Shown: piece after piece, positions 7,619 through 14,913 of the stretch
Layout of the letters: the number at the start of each line of letters is the position of its first letter
How positions within the stretch are numbered: position 1 is the stretch's first letter
Source of the DNA: Herbiconiux gentiana
GTDB lineage: Bacteria > Actinomycetota > Actinomycetes > Actinomycetales > Microbacteriaceae
DNA: 64,000 nt
Assembly (NCBI RefSeq): GCF_024978135.1
Contig: NZ_JANTEZ010000002.1
Location: 648,507-712,506 of the forward strand
Reading direction: 5' to 3'
Position numbers and translations under genes: made by a program
The notes under the pieces: generated by a model
The model's database searches: none
Seen by the model: the letters and a program-made list of their open reading frames with translations, nothing else
What the model was told of the DNA's origin: nothing

Positions 7619-8842
7619 ATGAGCGAGACTCCCTCCGCCGCCCCCGCACTCTGGGCCGGTTCCTACACCGCCGAGTTCGGTGGACGCGGCGCCGGCCTGA
7701 CGCCCCTCATCCGTGACGACTCGGGCGGGCTCGCGGCGGCCGGTGCCGCCTCTGCGGCGTCGCCGAGCTTCGTGGTCGCGCATCCGTCGCTCGCGGTGCT
7801 CTACACCGCCGACGAGAGCAGCTCGACCGTGTCGGCCTACGCGCTCTCGGGCCGCTCGCGGCTCACGCACCTCGGCTCGCAACCGGCCGGGCCGGCGGTC
7901 TGCCACGTCGCGGTCGACCCCTCGGGCTCGTTCGTGGCGGCGACCTGCTGGGGGGACGGGCGGGTGCTCGTCTATCCGCTCGACGCGTCAGGCCGCCTCG
8001 GCGCCCCGCTGCTCGCGCCGCCCGCGACCGACCCCCACGCCGCCTCGCGCCCACCCATTGACGAACACACCGACGCCCCACCCCGCAGCCAGGCGCACAT
8101 GACCCTCGCGCTCGACCCCCTCCCCGACGGCTCCCGGATGCTCGCCACCACCGACCTCGGCTACGACCTCGTGCGCTTCTGGGCGTGGACGCCGGGGCCC
8201 GCTGCGGGCGGCGCGGCGCTCACGTCGCTCGGAGAGGTGGTGCTCCCGCTCGGATCCGGCCCGCGGCACCTCGTGCGCACCCCCGACGACCGCCTGCTCG
8301 TGGTGACCGAGTACTCGGCGGAGGTCGCGGTGCTGGAGCCAGTGCCCGCCGCCGTCGTAACCGCCCCAGCTCCGGACGCGACCGCGGCCGCTCCCGCTCC
8401 GGACGAGGCACCGTCCGAGCCCGCCCCGGACGGGACCGCGGCCGCCCCCGACGGGGTCGCGCCGGGCGAGCATCCTGTCGCCGCCCCGTACCGGCTGGCC
8501 GCGATGGTGCCCGTGCTCGCCGACGGCCCCGCCCCCGGCGACAGCGCCGCCGAGATCGCCCTCTCGCCCGACGCCCGGCACGTCTACGTCGGCGTGCGCG
8601 GCAGCGACCTCCTCGCCACGCTCGAGCTCGACGGCCCGTCCCTGCGCCCGATCGCGCACGTCCCCAGTGGCGGACGCACTCCCCGCCACCACCTCGTCGA
8701 CGCCGACCGCCTCCACATCGCCCACCAGGACTCCGACGAGCTCACCACTCACGCCCTCTCCCCCGCCGGCCTCCCCGCGGGCATCGTCGCCCGCCTCCCC
8801 CTCGGATCCCCCACGGTCCTCGCCCGGCCGCCCCGATCCTGA
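7619..8842 (+). CDS. Lactonase-like beta-propeller protein (YbhE/6-phosphogluconolactonase fold)
   Basis: Predicted seven-bladed propeller of the lactonase family, which in characterised members hydrolyses 6-phosphogluconolactone or related lactones. The 407-aa protein shows repeating propeller phrases: WAGSYTAEFGGRGAGL at the N-terminus, VVAHPSLAVLYTADE, CHVAVDPSGSFVAATCWGDGRVLVY, GSGPRHLVRTPDDRLLVVTEYSAEV and IALSPDARHVYVGVRGSDLLA. A low-complexity insert of about 40 residues (repeated AAPAPD/PAPDGT blocks) interrupts the middle. The ATG at 7619 was preferred over the one at 7610 because GAGGA sits at the right distance before it. It is divergent from mntH with 63 bp between starts. Enzymatic activity is not demonstrated by any obvious residue pattern. 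Confidence 0.8.
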   Translation: MSETPSAAPALWAGSYTAEFGGRGAGLTPLIRDDSGGLAAAGAASAASPSFVVAHPSLAVLYTADESSSTVSAYALSGRSRLTHLGSQPAGPAVCHVAVDPSGSFVAATCWGDGRVLVYPLDASGRLGAPLLAPPATDPHAASRPPIDEHTDAPPRSQAHMTLALDPLPDGSRMLATTDLGYDLVRFWAWTPGPAAGGAALTSLGEVVLPLGSGPRHLVRTPDDRLLVVTEYSAEVAVLEPVPAAVVTAPAPDATAAAPAPDEAPSEPAPDGTAAAPDGVAPGEHPVAAPYRLAAMVPVLADGPAPGDSAAEIALSPDARHVYVGVRGSDLLATLELDGPSLRPIAHVPSGGRTPRHHLVDADRLHIAHQDSDELTTHALSPAGLPAGIVARLPLGSPTVLARPPRS

Positions 8843-8872
8843 CCCTACAAACACGCAGCAGGCGTTTCGTTT

Positions 8873-8890
8873 ATTTCACTTGTGTGAGAT
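8873..8890. promoter_or_regulatory. Candidate operator upstream of the HTH/PIN pair
   Basis: An imperfect inverted repeat, ATTTCAC-TTGT-GTGAGAT (6 of 7 arm positions pair), ends 10 bp before the antitoxin ATG in an AT-rich patch unlike its surroundings. Autorepression by the HTH protein is a plausible reading. Confidence 0.5.
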
Positions 8891-8899
8891 GATGACATT

Positions 8900-9352
8900 A
8901 TGTCGCTTCCCCAACCCGCGCAACAGCCCCCGTCGGCCGACGGCATCGCCCGGCGTGCGCTCGAACGACTCGGGGGCTCAGCGAGCGATGCTCGCTCCCG
9001 CCCCACCATCAGGCTGGTCGTCGGCGGTGACGCCGAGCCGGTCGAGATCCCGACCGCGCTCGAAGCGCTGGTGATCGAGGCGCTCGAGGGTCTGGCCGCG
9101 GGTCGACGGATGCGCGTGCTCGACGCCGACGGCGAGGTGACGACGACCCAGGCGGCCGAGCTCCTGAACGTGTCCCGCCCCCATCTGGTCAAACTGCTCG
9201 AGCGCGGCGTCATCGCGCACCGTCGGGTGGGCTCGCATCGGCGCGTCGATGTCGCGTCCCTGCTCGACTTCAAGGCGTCCGAGACGGCGAGATCGCACGC
9301 CGCTGCCGACGAACTCGTTCAGCTGGGGCAGGAGTCGGGCACCGATCGGTGA
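8900..9352 (+). CDS. Excisionase-like HTH protein, probable antitoxin of a PIN toxin
   Basis: The 150-aa protein has a central MerR/excisionase-type helix-turn-helix, TTTQAAELLNVSRPHLVKLLERGVI followed by the wing HRRVGSHRRVDVASLLDF (about residues 80-128). Its N-terminal 60 residues resemble those of actinobacterial HTH partners of PIN proteins. Its stop codon overlaps the start of the PIN gene by four bases (GTGA), so the two are translationally coupled. Known family behaviour suggests it binds its own promoter and neutralises the PIN ribonuclease. The palindrome at 8873-8890 is a candidate site. The upstream region is noticeably more AT-rich than the rest of the window, a possible trace of transfer. 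Confidence 0.8.
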   Translation: MSLPQPAQQPPSADGIARRALERLGGSASDARSRPTIRLVVGGDAEPVEIPTALEALVIEALEGLAAGRRMRVLDADGEVTTTQAAELLNVSRPHLVKLLERGVIAHRRVGSHRRVDVASLLDFKASETARSHAAADELVQLGQESGTDR

Positions 9353-9915
9353 CGGTGTGCGCTCTCCTCGACGCCAACGTGCTGTACCCCTCGCTGCTGC
9401 GCGACCTGCTGATCAGGGTCAGCATCGAGGGCGGTCTTCGTGCCCGGTGGTCCGAGCAGATCCTCGACGAGACCTTCCGGAGCCTTGCGGCCAACCGCCC
9501 CGACCTCGCCGTCTCGCGGCTCGACCGGACCCGGCAACTGATGAACATCGCCGTCCCGGACGCGAGTGTGCGCGGCTTCGAGCACATCATCGAGCAGGTG
9601 CACCTCCCCGATCCGGACGACCGGCACGTTCTCGCCGCCGCCATCCACGCAGACGCCCAGATCATCGTGACGAACAACCTCGCCGACTTCCCGGCCGCGC
9701 AACTCGAGCCCTTCGGAATCGTCGCCGAGCATCCGGACGTCACCCTCTCCCGGTGCTTCGACGACGACCCCGCCCGCTTGCGGAGGGTGGTCGGCCTGAT
9801 CGCGCGAGCGACGCGCTCTCCTCCGCTCGACGAGAGCGGCATCACCGACCGGATGCTCTCCGGCGGCCTCCCGCGAACAGCCTCGCGCCTCAGGGGCGAC
9901 ACGCGATGTGGCTGA
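9349..9915 (+). CDS. PIN domain protein, probable toxin ribonuclease
   Basis: Predicted metal-dependent endoribonuclease. The GTG start overlaps the upstream HTH gene by four bases. PIN motifs are present: CALLDANVLYP (first Asp, residues 4-14), an acidic residue in SEQILDETFRSL, and the late pair PDPDDRHVLAAAIHADAQIIVTNNLADF, which provides further metal ligands. After about residue 135 comes a C-terminal extension (DDDPARLRRVVGLIARATRSPP...) that is longer than in typical VapC proteins (188 aa versus about 130-150). No other genes appear to belong to the pair. The toxin role is inferred from the architecture. Confidence 0.82.
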   Translation: MTVCALLDANVLYPSLLRDLLIRVSIEGGLRARWSEQILDETFRSLAANRPDLAVSRLDRTRQLMNIAVPDASVRGFEHIIEQVHLPDPDDRHVLAAAIHADAQIIVTNNLADFPAAQLEPFGIVAEHPDVTLSRCFDDDPARLRRVVGLIARATRSPPLDESGITDRMLSGGLPRTASRLRGDTRCG

Positions 9916-10018
9916 GTCTGAGGCGAAGGGTGCCGGATCGACGCGCAATCGGGACGGGCGAGACGCAACGGCGCCCGCGTGCGTGCGGCGCGAGGAGGGT
10001 GGCTGCCATGATGGCGCC

Positions 10019-10333
10019 ATGCTGATCTCGACGATGAACGATGTGCCCGGACGCCAGATCACCGGCGTGCTGGGCGAGGTGACCGGGCTGACCGTGCGGT
10101 CGCGCAACGCGGGCGTGCAATTCGGCGCCGGGCTGAAGGCGCTGGTCGGCGGCGAGCTCGCCGGTCTGACGAAGCAGCTCATGCAGAGCCGCGAGGAGGC
10201 GAAGCAGCGCCTGATCGAGGCCGCGACCGCCCTCGGCGCCGACGCCGTCATCGCCATGCGCTTCGACGCGAGCGAGGTCGGGCAGAACGCGCAGGAGGTC
10301 GTGGCCTACGGCACGGCCGTCACGCTGGCCTGA
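10019..10333 (+). CDS. YbjQ/UPF0145 family protein
   Basis: The 104-aa protein belongs to the YbjQ family, small proteins that assemble into pentamers and are annotated as heavy-metal-binding; their true role is unknown. Visible family features are the opening strand STMNDVPGRQITGVLGEVTGLTVRS, the segment GGELAGLTKQLMQSREEAKQRLIEAATALGADAVIAMRF, and the final strand EVVAYGTAV. The ATG at 10019 was chosen because the conserved fold starts immediately after it. It stands alone between the PIN gene and the PPOX gene on the same strand. Confidence 0.85.
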   Translation: MLISTMNDVPGRQITGVLGEVTGLTVRSRNAGVQFGAGLKALVGGELAGLTKQLMQSREEAKQRLIEAATALGADAVIAMRFDASEVGQNAQEVVAYGTAVTLA

Positions 10334-10336
10334 GGC

Positions 10337-10354
10337 CGTCAGGCACGTCTGACG
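10337..10354 (+). terminator. Weak hairpin after the YbjQ-type gene
   Basis: CGTCAG and CTGACG arms enclose a six-base loop directly after the stop codon. There is no U-tract, so it could equally be a mere stabilising hairpin. Confidence 0.35.
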
Positions 10355-10395
10355 CCATCGGCCGGCACGGCACGGCCCGAACTAGGCTGGCGGGT

Positions 10396-10830
10396 GTGAC
10401 CGCTCCGCTGAACGCCGCCGCCCTCGAGTTCGTGACCGTTCGCCACCTCGCGACGCTGACGACGCTGCTGCCCGACGGGTTCCCGCACGTGGTGCCGGTG
10501 GGCTTCACGTTCGAGCCGACGGCCGCGGTGGCGCCCGCATCGGGAGCCGAAGCGGCGGCGAGAATCGGCACCGTGCGCGTCATCACGAACGGGCCCTCGC
10601 AGAAGGTGCTGAACGTGCGGCGCGACGGGCGCGCCAGCGTCTGCCAGGTCGACGGCGCCCGGTGGATCACCCTCGCCGGCACCGCCCGCATCCTCGACGA
10701 CCCCGCCGACGTGGCCGACGCCGTCGAGCGCTACGCCGCGCGCTACCGCCAGCCCCGCGAGAACCCGCAGCGCGTGGTCATCGCGATCGACGTCGAGCGG
10801 GTGATGCAGTCGGGGCTGCTGTCCGACTAG
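10396..10830 (+). CDS. PPOX-class (F420/FMN-dependent) oxidoreductase
   Basis: The 144-aa protein has the split-barrel pyridoxamine-phosphate-oxidase-like fold. Key phrases are VTVRHLATLTTLLPDGFPHVVPVGFTF (N-terminal strands), VRVITNGPSQKVLNVRRDGRASVCQVDGARWITLAGTARI (cofactor-binding middle) and VEAIDVERV-like ending IAIDVERVMQSGLLSD. In actinobacteria this group (Rv1155-like) often binds F420, using it in redox reactions of unknown substrates. The GTG start at 10396 follows a second in-frame-incompatible GTG at 10394, and the chosen one opens the conserved domain. No operon partner is evident. Confidence 0.82.
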   Translation: MTAPLNAAALEFVTVRHLATLTTLLPDGFPHVVPVGFTFEPTAAVAPASGAEAAARIGTVRVITNGPSQKVLNVRRDGRASVCQVDGARWITLAGTARILDDPADVADAVERYAARYRQPRENPQRVVIAIDVERVMQSGLLSD

Positions 10831-10907
10831 CGCACCGGATGCCCGCCCCACCGCCCGCGACCGACGAGACCCTTCCCCTCGCGAACGAGGGCGGCTACCG
10901 TGAGCGC

Positions 10908-12191
10908 GTGCCCGAACCCCGCCTCCGCCGCATCGTCGCGGCCGCCGCCGCTCTGCCCCTCGTCGTGGTGTCGCTCGCGCTCGGTGCCCAGATGGCTTCG
11001 GCGACCGACGTGGGCGGAGCATCCGACCCCGTGCAGTACGTGGCCCTCGGCGACTCGTACTCGGCGGGCTTCGGGCTCGTGCCGTTCAGCGACGAACCGG
11101 CGGCCGGGTGCTACCAGGCTGTCGCGAACTACCCGCACCTCGTGGCCGACGCGCTGGGCCTCGCGCTCACCGACCGCACCTGCAGCGGGGCGGTGACGGC
11201 GAACATCCGGGACACGCCGCAGACCACGATCACCGGCGCCGGCGTCGCGCCCGTGCAGTCGGACGCCCTGACCGCCGACACCGACGTCGTCACCGTGACC
11301 ATCGGCGGCAACGACCTCGGCTTCTCGACCGTCGCCACCTCGTGCCTCGCGCAGTCGGCGCAGGGGCCGCTGTTCGCGGTCGACCTGCCGAACTGCCGGG
11401 CGCTCTACGTGCAGGGCTCGGGCGAGTTCGAGTTCGACACCCTGAAGGCGAAGCTCGACGACACGGTCGCGCCGGCGCTGGCGCAGACGTTCGCGCTGAT
11501 CGCCGCGAAGGCACCGAACGCGAAGGTGATCGTGGTGGGGTATCCGTCGATCGCGCCCGACGTCGAGAACGTGCCGGTGGGCGGATGCTTCACGCCGCTG
11601 ATCACGGGTCAGGGCGCGTTCCCTGAGAACGCGTTCCCGTTCACCGACGTCGACACCGGCTACCTGCACGAGACCGAGGCGCGGCTGGACGCGGCCATCC
11701 GCACGGCGGCGGAGGGGGCGGGAGCGAGCTACGTCTCGACTCTCGCCGCGACCGAGAGCCACTCGGCGTGCTCGACGAGCGATCCGTACATCAACGGGGT
11801 GACGCTGACGGCCGGGGAGGGGACGGCGTCGGGCGTCGAGGGGCTGTCGGTGAAGCTCGGGGTGCTGCATCCGAACACGGCGGGGGTGGGGTTCCTCGCG
11901 ACGGAGGTGGGGGCGGCCGTCGCGGCGGCGATCGAGCCGACCCAGCCGTCGCCGTCGCCGACTCCCCCGCCCGCGCCCACTCCCTCGCCGGGTTCGTCGG
12001 CGCCGGCGTCGCCCGCTCCGGGTGCGGTCCCGGCGGCTCCGGGCACCGGGCCGGGCGCCGACCCCGCGCATCCCGCCCTCGCGGCGACCGGCACCGACCC
12101 GCTGCCGCTGCTGCTCGCGGCCCTCGCGGTGCTCGCCGCAGGCGCGCTCGCGGCGGCGGCAGCCACCCGCCGCCCGCACCCCCGCGCCTAG
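10908..12191 (+). CDS. Secreted SGNH/GDSL hydrolase with LAATG cell-wall anchor
   Basis: Exported serine esterase/lipase. From the GTG at 10908 the 427-aa protein has a signal peptide (basic VPEPRLRR, then a hydrophobic stretch ending near ASA-TD). The SGNH block I is ALGDSYSAG (Ser about 50), block III is TIGGNDLGF, and the catalytic His is in VLHPNTAGVGF. After the catalytic domain come a Pro/Ser-rich spacer, the pentapeptide LAATG, a hydrophobic segment and a basic tail (RRPHPR). That is the layout of a sortase substrate of the LAxTG type used by class E sortases in actinobacteria, so the enzyme is probably fixed to the wall. An upstream ATG at 10839 is possible but would add a non-signal N-terminus. 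The sortase itself is not in this window. Confidence 0.87.
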   Translation: MPEPRLRRIVAAAAALPLVVVSLALGAQMASATDVGGASDPVQYVALGDSYSAGFGLVPFSDEPAAGCYQAVANYPHLVADALGLALTDRTCSGAVTANIRDTPQTTITGAGVAPVQSDALTADTDVVTVTIGGNDLGFSTVATSCLAQSAQGPLFAVDLPNCRALYVQGSGEFEFDTLKAKLDDTVAPALAQTFALIAAKAPNAKVIVVGYPSIAPDVENVPVGGCFTPLITGQGAFPENAFPFTDVDTGYLHETEARLDAAIRTAAEGAGASYVSTLAATESHSACSTSDPYINGVTLTAGEGTASGVEGLSVKLGVLHPNTAGVGFLATEVGAAVAAAIEPTQPSPSPTPPPAPTPSPGSSAPASPAPGAVPAAPGTGPGADPAHPALAATGTDPLPLLLAALAVLAAGALAAAAATRRPHPRA

Positions 12192-12305
12192 CCTCCGCCG
12201 CCCGCGCGCACTGTCAGCCCGCACCCCGCGCCCCGCGGCTAACCTCGCGCCACCCGCAGCCCCGCACCCGCACCCGCACCCGCGCGTGATGCCCGCGCTC
12301 CGCGG

Positions 12306-12785
12306 CTACCTCCCCGCGACACCCTCGAGCAGCCCCCGCACCCGGTGCGGCATCGCCTCCACGAGCGACAGCGCCGTGCTCGTGCGCTCCACGCCCTCGA
12401 TGCGCAGCATCCGGCTGGTCAGGCTGTGCAGGTGCTGCGGGTCGCGCGCGACCACCTTCGCCAGCAGGTCGGCGTCACCCGTGGTGGCGTGCATCTCCAC
12501 GATCTCGGGGATCTCCCCCAAGCTCGCCATCGCCGCGCTGTCCGACGCCTGGCTGATCGCGATCCAGACGAAGGCCACCAGCGGATACCCGAGCGCCGCG
12601 GGCGCCACCCGCTTGCTGAACGACCCGAGTGCACCGCCCTCCGTCATGCGGCGGAGCCGCGCGTGCACCGTGTTGCGCGCGACGCCGAGCGTCTGGGCGA
12701 GGTGCAGCACCGTCGCATCCGGGTTCTCGTCGAGGGCGAGCAGGATGCGGGCGTCGAGGTCGTCGAGCTGGTTCACACTGGTCAT
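12306..12785 (-). CDS. Lrp/AsnC family transcriptional regulator
   Basis: The 159-aa protein has the standard two-domain layout: N-terminal winged HTH (LDDLDARILLALDENPDATVLHLAQTLGVARNTVHARLRRMTEGGAL) and a C-terminal RAM effector-binding domain (VVAFVWIAISQ..., IVEMHATTGDADLLAKVVARD). Such proteins sense amino acids. It is divergent from the aminotransferase gene at 12875 with 89 bp between starts, so it probably controls that gene in response to an amino acid. The start ATG at 12785 is followed at once by the conserved HTH. Confidence 0.92.
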   Translation of the reverse strand: MTSVNQLDDLDARILLALDENPDATVLHLAQTLGVARNTVHARLRRMTEGGALGSFSKRVAPAALGYPLVAFVWIAISQASDSAAMASLGEIPEIVEMHATTGDADLLAKVVARDPQHLHSLTSRMLRIEGVERTSTALSLVEAMPHRVRGLLEGVAGR

Positions 12786-12874
12786 TGTGTCACTTCAGCG
12801 CCTTGAATCGGGCAGGATGCTCAACGGCGCGGTCGCCGATTGCGCCGCTGCGCATCCGTTCGCAGACTGGGTGG

Positions 12875-14101
12875 ATGCCCGCCACCCCCGCCCACGCCCC
12901 GCGCCCCCGCGCCGCCGTGCTCGCGCTGCCCGCCTACATCGCCGGACGTCGCGCCGAGCACGAGCTCACCGCCGCCCTCGCCTCGAACGAGAGCCACCAC
13001 CCGCCGCTGCCCGCGGTGCTCGAGGTGCTGGCGCATTCGAGCGCGACCGTGAACCGCTACCCCGACACGGCGGCGCTGGCCCTGCGCGAGCGCCTGGCCG
13101 AGCTGTTCGGCGTGGGTGTCGACGAGACGGTCGTGGGGGCGGGGAGCACCGGGGTGCTGCAGCAGATCATCGCGTCGCTATGCGACCCGGGCGACGAGGT
13201 GGTGTTCGCGTGGCGGTCGTTCGAGGCGTATCCGATCCTGGCGCGGCTCGCCGGCGCGGTGCCCGTCGCCGTGCCGTTGCGCGCCGACGAGGCGCACGAC
13301 CTCGAGGCGATGGCCGCCGCGGTGACGGCGCGCACGCGGGTCGTGCTGCTCTGCACGCCCAACAACCCCACCGGGGTGCCGCTCGACGCCGCCGAGCTCG
13401 ACACGTTCCTCGCCCGGGTGCCGAGCGACGTGCTCGTGGTGATCGACGAGGCGTACATCGAGTACTCGTCCTCCGACGCGGTCGATTCGGTCGCGCTGTT
13501 CCGCCGGCACCCGAACGTCTGCATCCTGCGCACCTTCTCGAAGGCGTACGGGCTCGCGGGGCTGCGCGTCGGCTACGCGATCGCCCAGGCGGCGGTCGCC
13601 GACGGCCTGCGCCGCACCGGCCTGCCCTTCGCCGTCAGCGCCCTGGCCCAGCGCGCCGCCCTCGCCTCGCTCGAGCCCGCAGCGGCGGCGGAGATGCGGG
13701 TGCGGGTCGCCGAAGTCGTGGCCGAGCGCGCGCGGCTGACCGCGGCGCTGCGCGGGCAGGGGTGGGTCGTGCCCGACAGCAGCGCGAACTTCGTCTGGCT
13801 CCGGATGCCCGATGCCGAGCGGGAGGCGCTGGTGGAGCTGCTGGCGGCTCATCACATCCTCGTGCGGGGGTATCCGGGTGACGGGGTGCGGATCTCGGTC
13901 GCGGACGCGGCGGCGACGGATCGGGTCGTGGCGGTGCTGGCGCAGGTGGCGCCGCCGGCGTCGCTCGGCCTGGCCGGGTCGGCTGCCGCAGAGTCTGCGG
14001 GGTCTGTCGCGGCCGGGTCGACCGGGTCGGCGGGGTCACTCGCCTCTGCGGGGTCTGTCGCTGCCGGGTCAGCCGGGTCGGCTTCGGGGGTGTTCGCGTG
14101 A
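12875..14101 (+). CDS. HisC-like PLP-dependent aminotransferase
   Basis: Fold-type I aminotransferase of the histidinol-phosphate / aromatic amino acid group. Features: substrate-binding N-terminus ASNESHHPP, the TPNNPTG motif (about residues 161-167), DEAYIEY containing the PLP-pyridine Asp (about 191), and FSKAYGLAGLRVGY with the Schiff-base Lys (about 223). The core ends near residue 360. A further 45 residues are low complexity Ala/Gly/Ser repeats (AGSVAAGS...), absent from characterised members. With a divergent Lrp regulator and no his genes nearby, an aromatic aminotransferase role (pat-like) is more likely than histidine synthesis, but this is inference. Its stop overlaps the YitT gene start by four bases. 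Confidence 0.85.
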   Translation: MPATPAHAPRPRAAVLALPAYIAGRRAEHELTAALASNESHHPPLPAVLEVLAHSSATVNRYPDTAALALRERLAELFGVGVDETVVGAGSTGVLQQIIASLCDPGDEVVFAWRSFEAYPILARLAGAVPVAVPLRADEAHDLEAMAAAVTARTRVVLLCTPNNPTGVPLDAAELDTFLARVPSDVLVVIDEAYIEYSSSDAVDSVALFRRHPNVCILRTFSKAYGLAGLRVGYAIAQAAVADGLRRTGLPFAVSALAQRAALASLEPAAAAEMRVRVAEVVAERARLTAALRGQGWVVPDSSANFVWLRMPDAEREALVELLAAHHILVRGYPGDGVRISVADAAATDRVVAVLAQVAPPASLGLAGSAAAESAGSVAAGSTGSAGSLASAGSVAAGSAGSASGVFA

Positions 14102-14787
14102 CCTCGCTCGGTCGTGCCGGGCGGGCATCCGCCGCTCTGGAGGACGCCGCAAGCGAAGGCCACCCGACCACCGTCGCCCCGCCCCGGCGCGGACCGCTCG
14201 CGCACTCGCCGGTCGAGGACGTGCTCGGCGTGCTGACCGGGACGTTCACGGCGTCGCTCGGCATCTTCCTGCTGAAGACGAGCGGGGCGGTCACCGGCGG
14301 CACGGCGGGGCTCGCGCTGCTGCTCAGCTACGTCATCCCGCTGCCGTTCGGGGTCGTGTTCTGCCTGCTGAACGTGCCGTTCTTCGGGCTCGCGCTGTGG
14401 ATGAAGGGGATCGACTTCACCCTCCGCTCCGTCGCGAGCGTGGCGCTGGTGTCGACGTTCTCGCTGCTGAACCCGATCGCGATCGTCTTCGAGCACCTCG
14501 ATCCGGTGTTCGCGGTGCTCGCCGGCAACCTGCTGGCCGGGATCGGGCTGCTCGTGCTGTTCCGGCACCGGTCGAGTCTCGGCGGGTTCAACATCCTCGC
14601 GCTGATCGCGCAGGACCGGTTCGGCTGGCGGGCGGGGTACGTGCAGATGGCGCTCGACGTGACGGTGATCGTGTGCGCGCTGGCCGTCGTGCCGCCGTTG
14701 ACGGTGCTGCTGTCGGCGGGTGGGGCGGTGCTGCTGAACCTCGTGCTGGCGCTGAACCACCGGCCGGGGCGGTACACGGCGGCCTGA
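14098..14787 (+). CDS. YitT family membrane protein
   Basis: The 229-aa integral membrane protein of the YitT/YczE type has about five to six hydrophobic segments after a 45-residue cytoplasmic N-terminus. Recognisable phrases are SLGIFLLKTSGAVTGGTAGLALLLSYV, GVVFCLLNVPFFGLALWMKG and LLAGIGLLVLFRHRSSLGGFNILALIAQDRFGWRAG. Function is unknown in this family. The GTG start lies inside the upstream aminotransferase stop (GTGA), so the two genes are translationally coupled, which hints at transport or handling of the aminotransferase's substrate. Confidence 0.85.
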   Translation: MTSLGRAGRASAALEDAASEGHPTTVAPPRRGPLAHSPVEDVLGVLTGTFTASLGIFLLKTSGAVTGGTAGLALLLSYVIPLPFGVVFCLLNVPFFGLALWMKGIDFTLRSVASVALVSTFSLLNPIAIVFEHLDPVFAVLAGNLLAGIGLLVLFRHRSSLGGFNILALIAQDRFGWRAGYVQMALDVTVIVCALAVVPPLTVLLSAGGAVLLNLVLALNHRPGRYTAA

Positions 14788-14796
14788 GCATTCCTC

Positions 14797-14825
14797 TTGT
14801 CTTCTCGGCGCGGGTGTCTTATCCT
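14797..14825 (+). promoter_or_regulatory. Sigma70-like promoter pointing at the DUF3800 gene 3' end
   Basis: TTGTCT (14797-14802) and TATCCT (14820-14825) are separated by exactly 17 bp, on the plus strand. No plus-strand protein gene follows. Transcription would start near 14832 and run through the hairpin at 14861-14898 towards the 3' end of the minus-strand DUF3800 gene. The second DUF3800 locus has the same arrangement. Confidence 0.6.
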
Positions 14826-14831
14826 GGTGGT

Positions 14832-14900
14832 GCTCGCTCCCGCTGAGAGGTCGAGAAGTAAAAGCCGGGACTCCCGCCCTTCGACGGGACCCGGCTTTCG
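14832..14900 (+). ncRNA. Candidate DUF3800-associated structured RNA (locus A)
   Basis: Predicted transcript of about 70 nt. Its main structure is a stem of AAAGCCGGG (14861-14869) with CCCGGCTTT (14890-14898), a two-base AC bulge on the 5' side, and an inner stem TCCCG/CGGGA around an eight-base loop. The hairpin ends 15 nt before the stop codon of the convergent DUF3800 gene. Rfam holds several RNA families named after their proximity to DUF3800 genes; membership here is a guess that a covariance search could settle. The alternative is that the hairpin is just the terminator of the minus-strand gene, since on that strand TTTT follows the stem. Confidence 0.5.
14861..14898 (-). terminator. 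Intrinsic-terminator-like hairpin after the DUF3800 gene
   Basis: On the minus strand the 14-bp bulged stem described for the ncRNA is followed by TTTTAC, the form of an intrinsic terminator for the DUF3800 gene ending at 14914. The same bases may serve both transcripts. Confidence 0.6.
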
Positions 14901-14913
14901 CGCTGTCAGCGGT

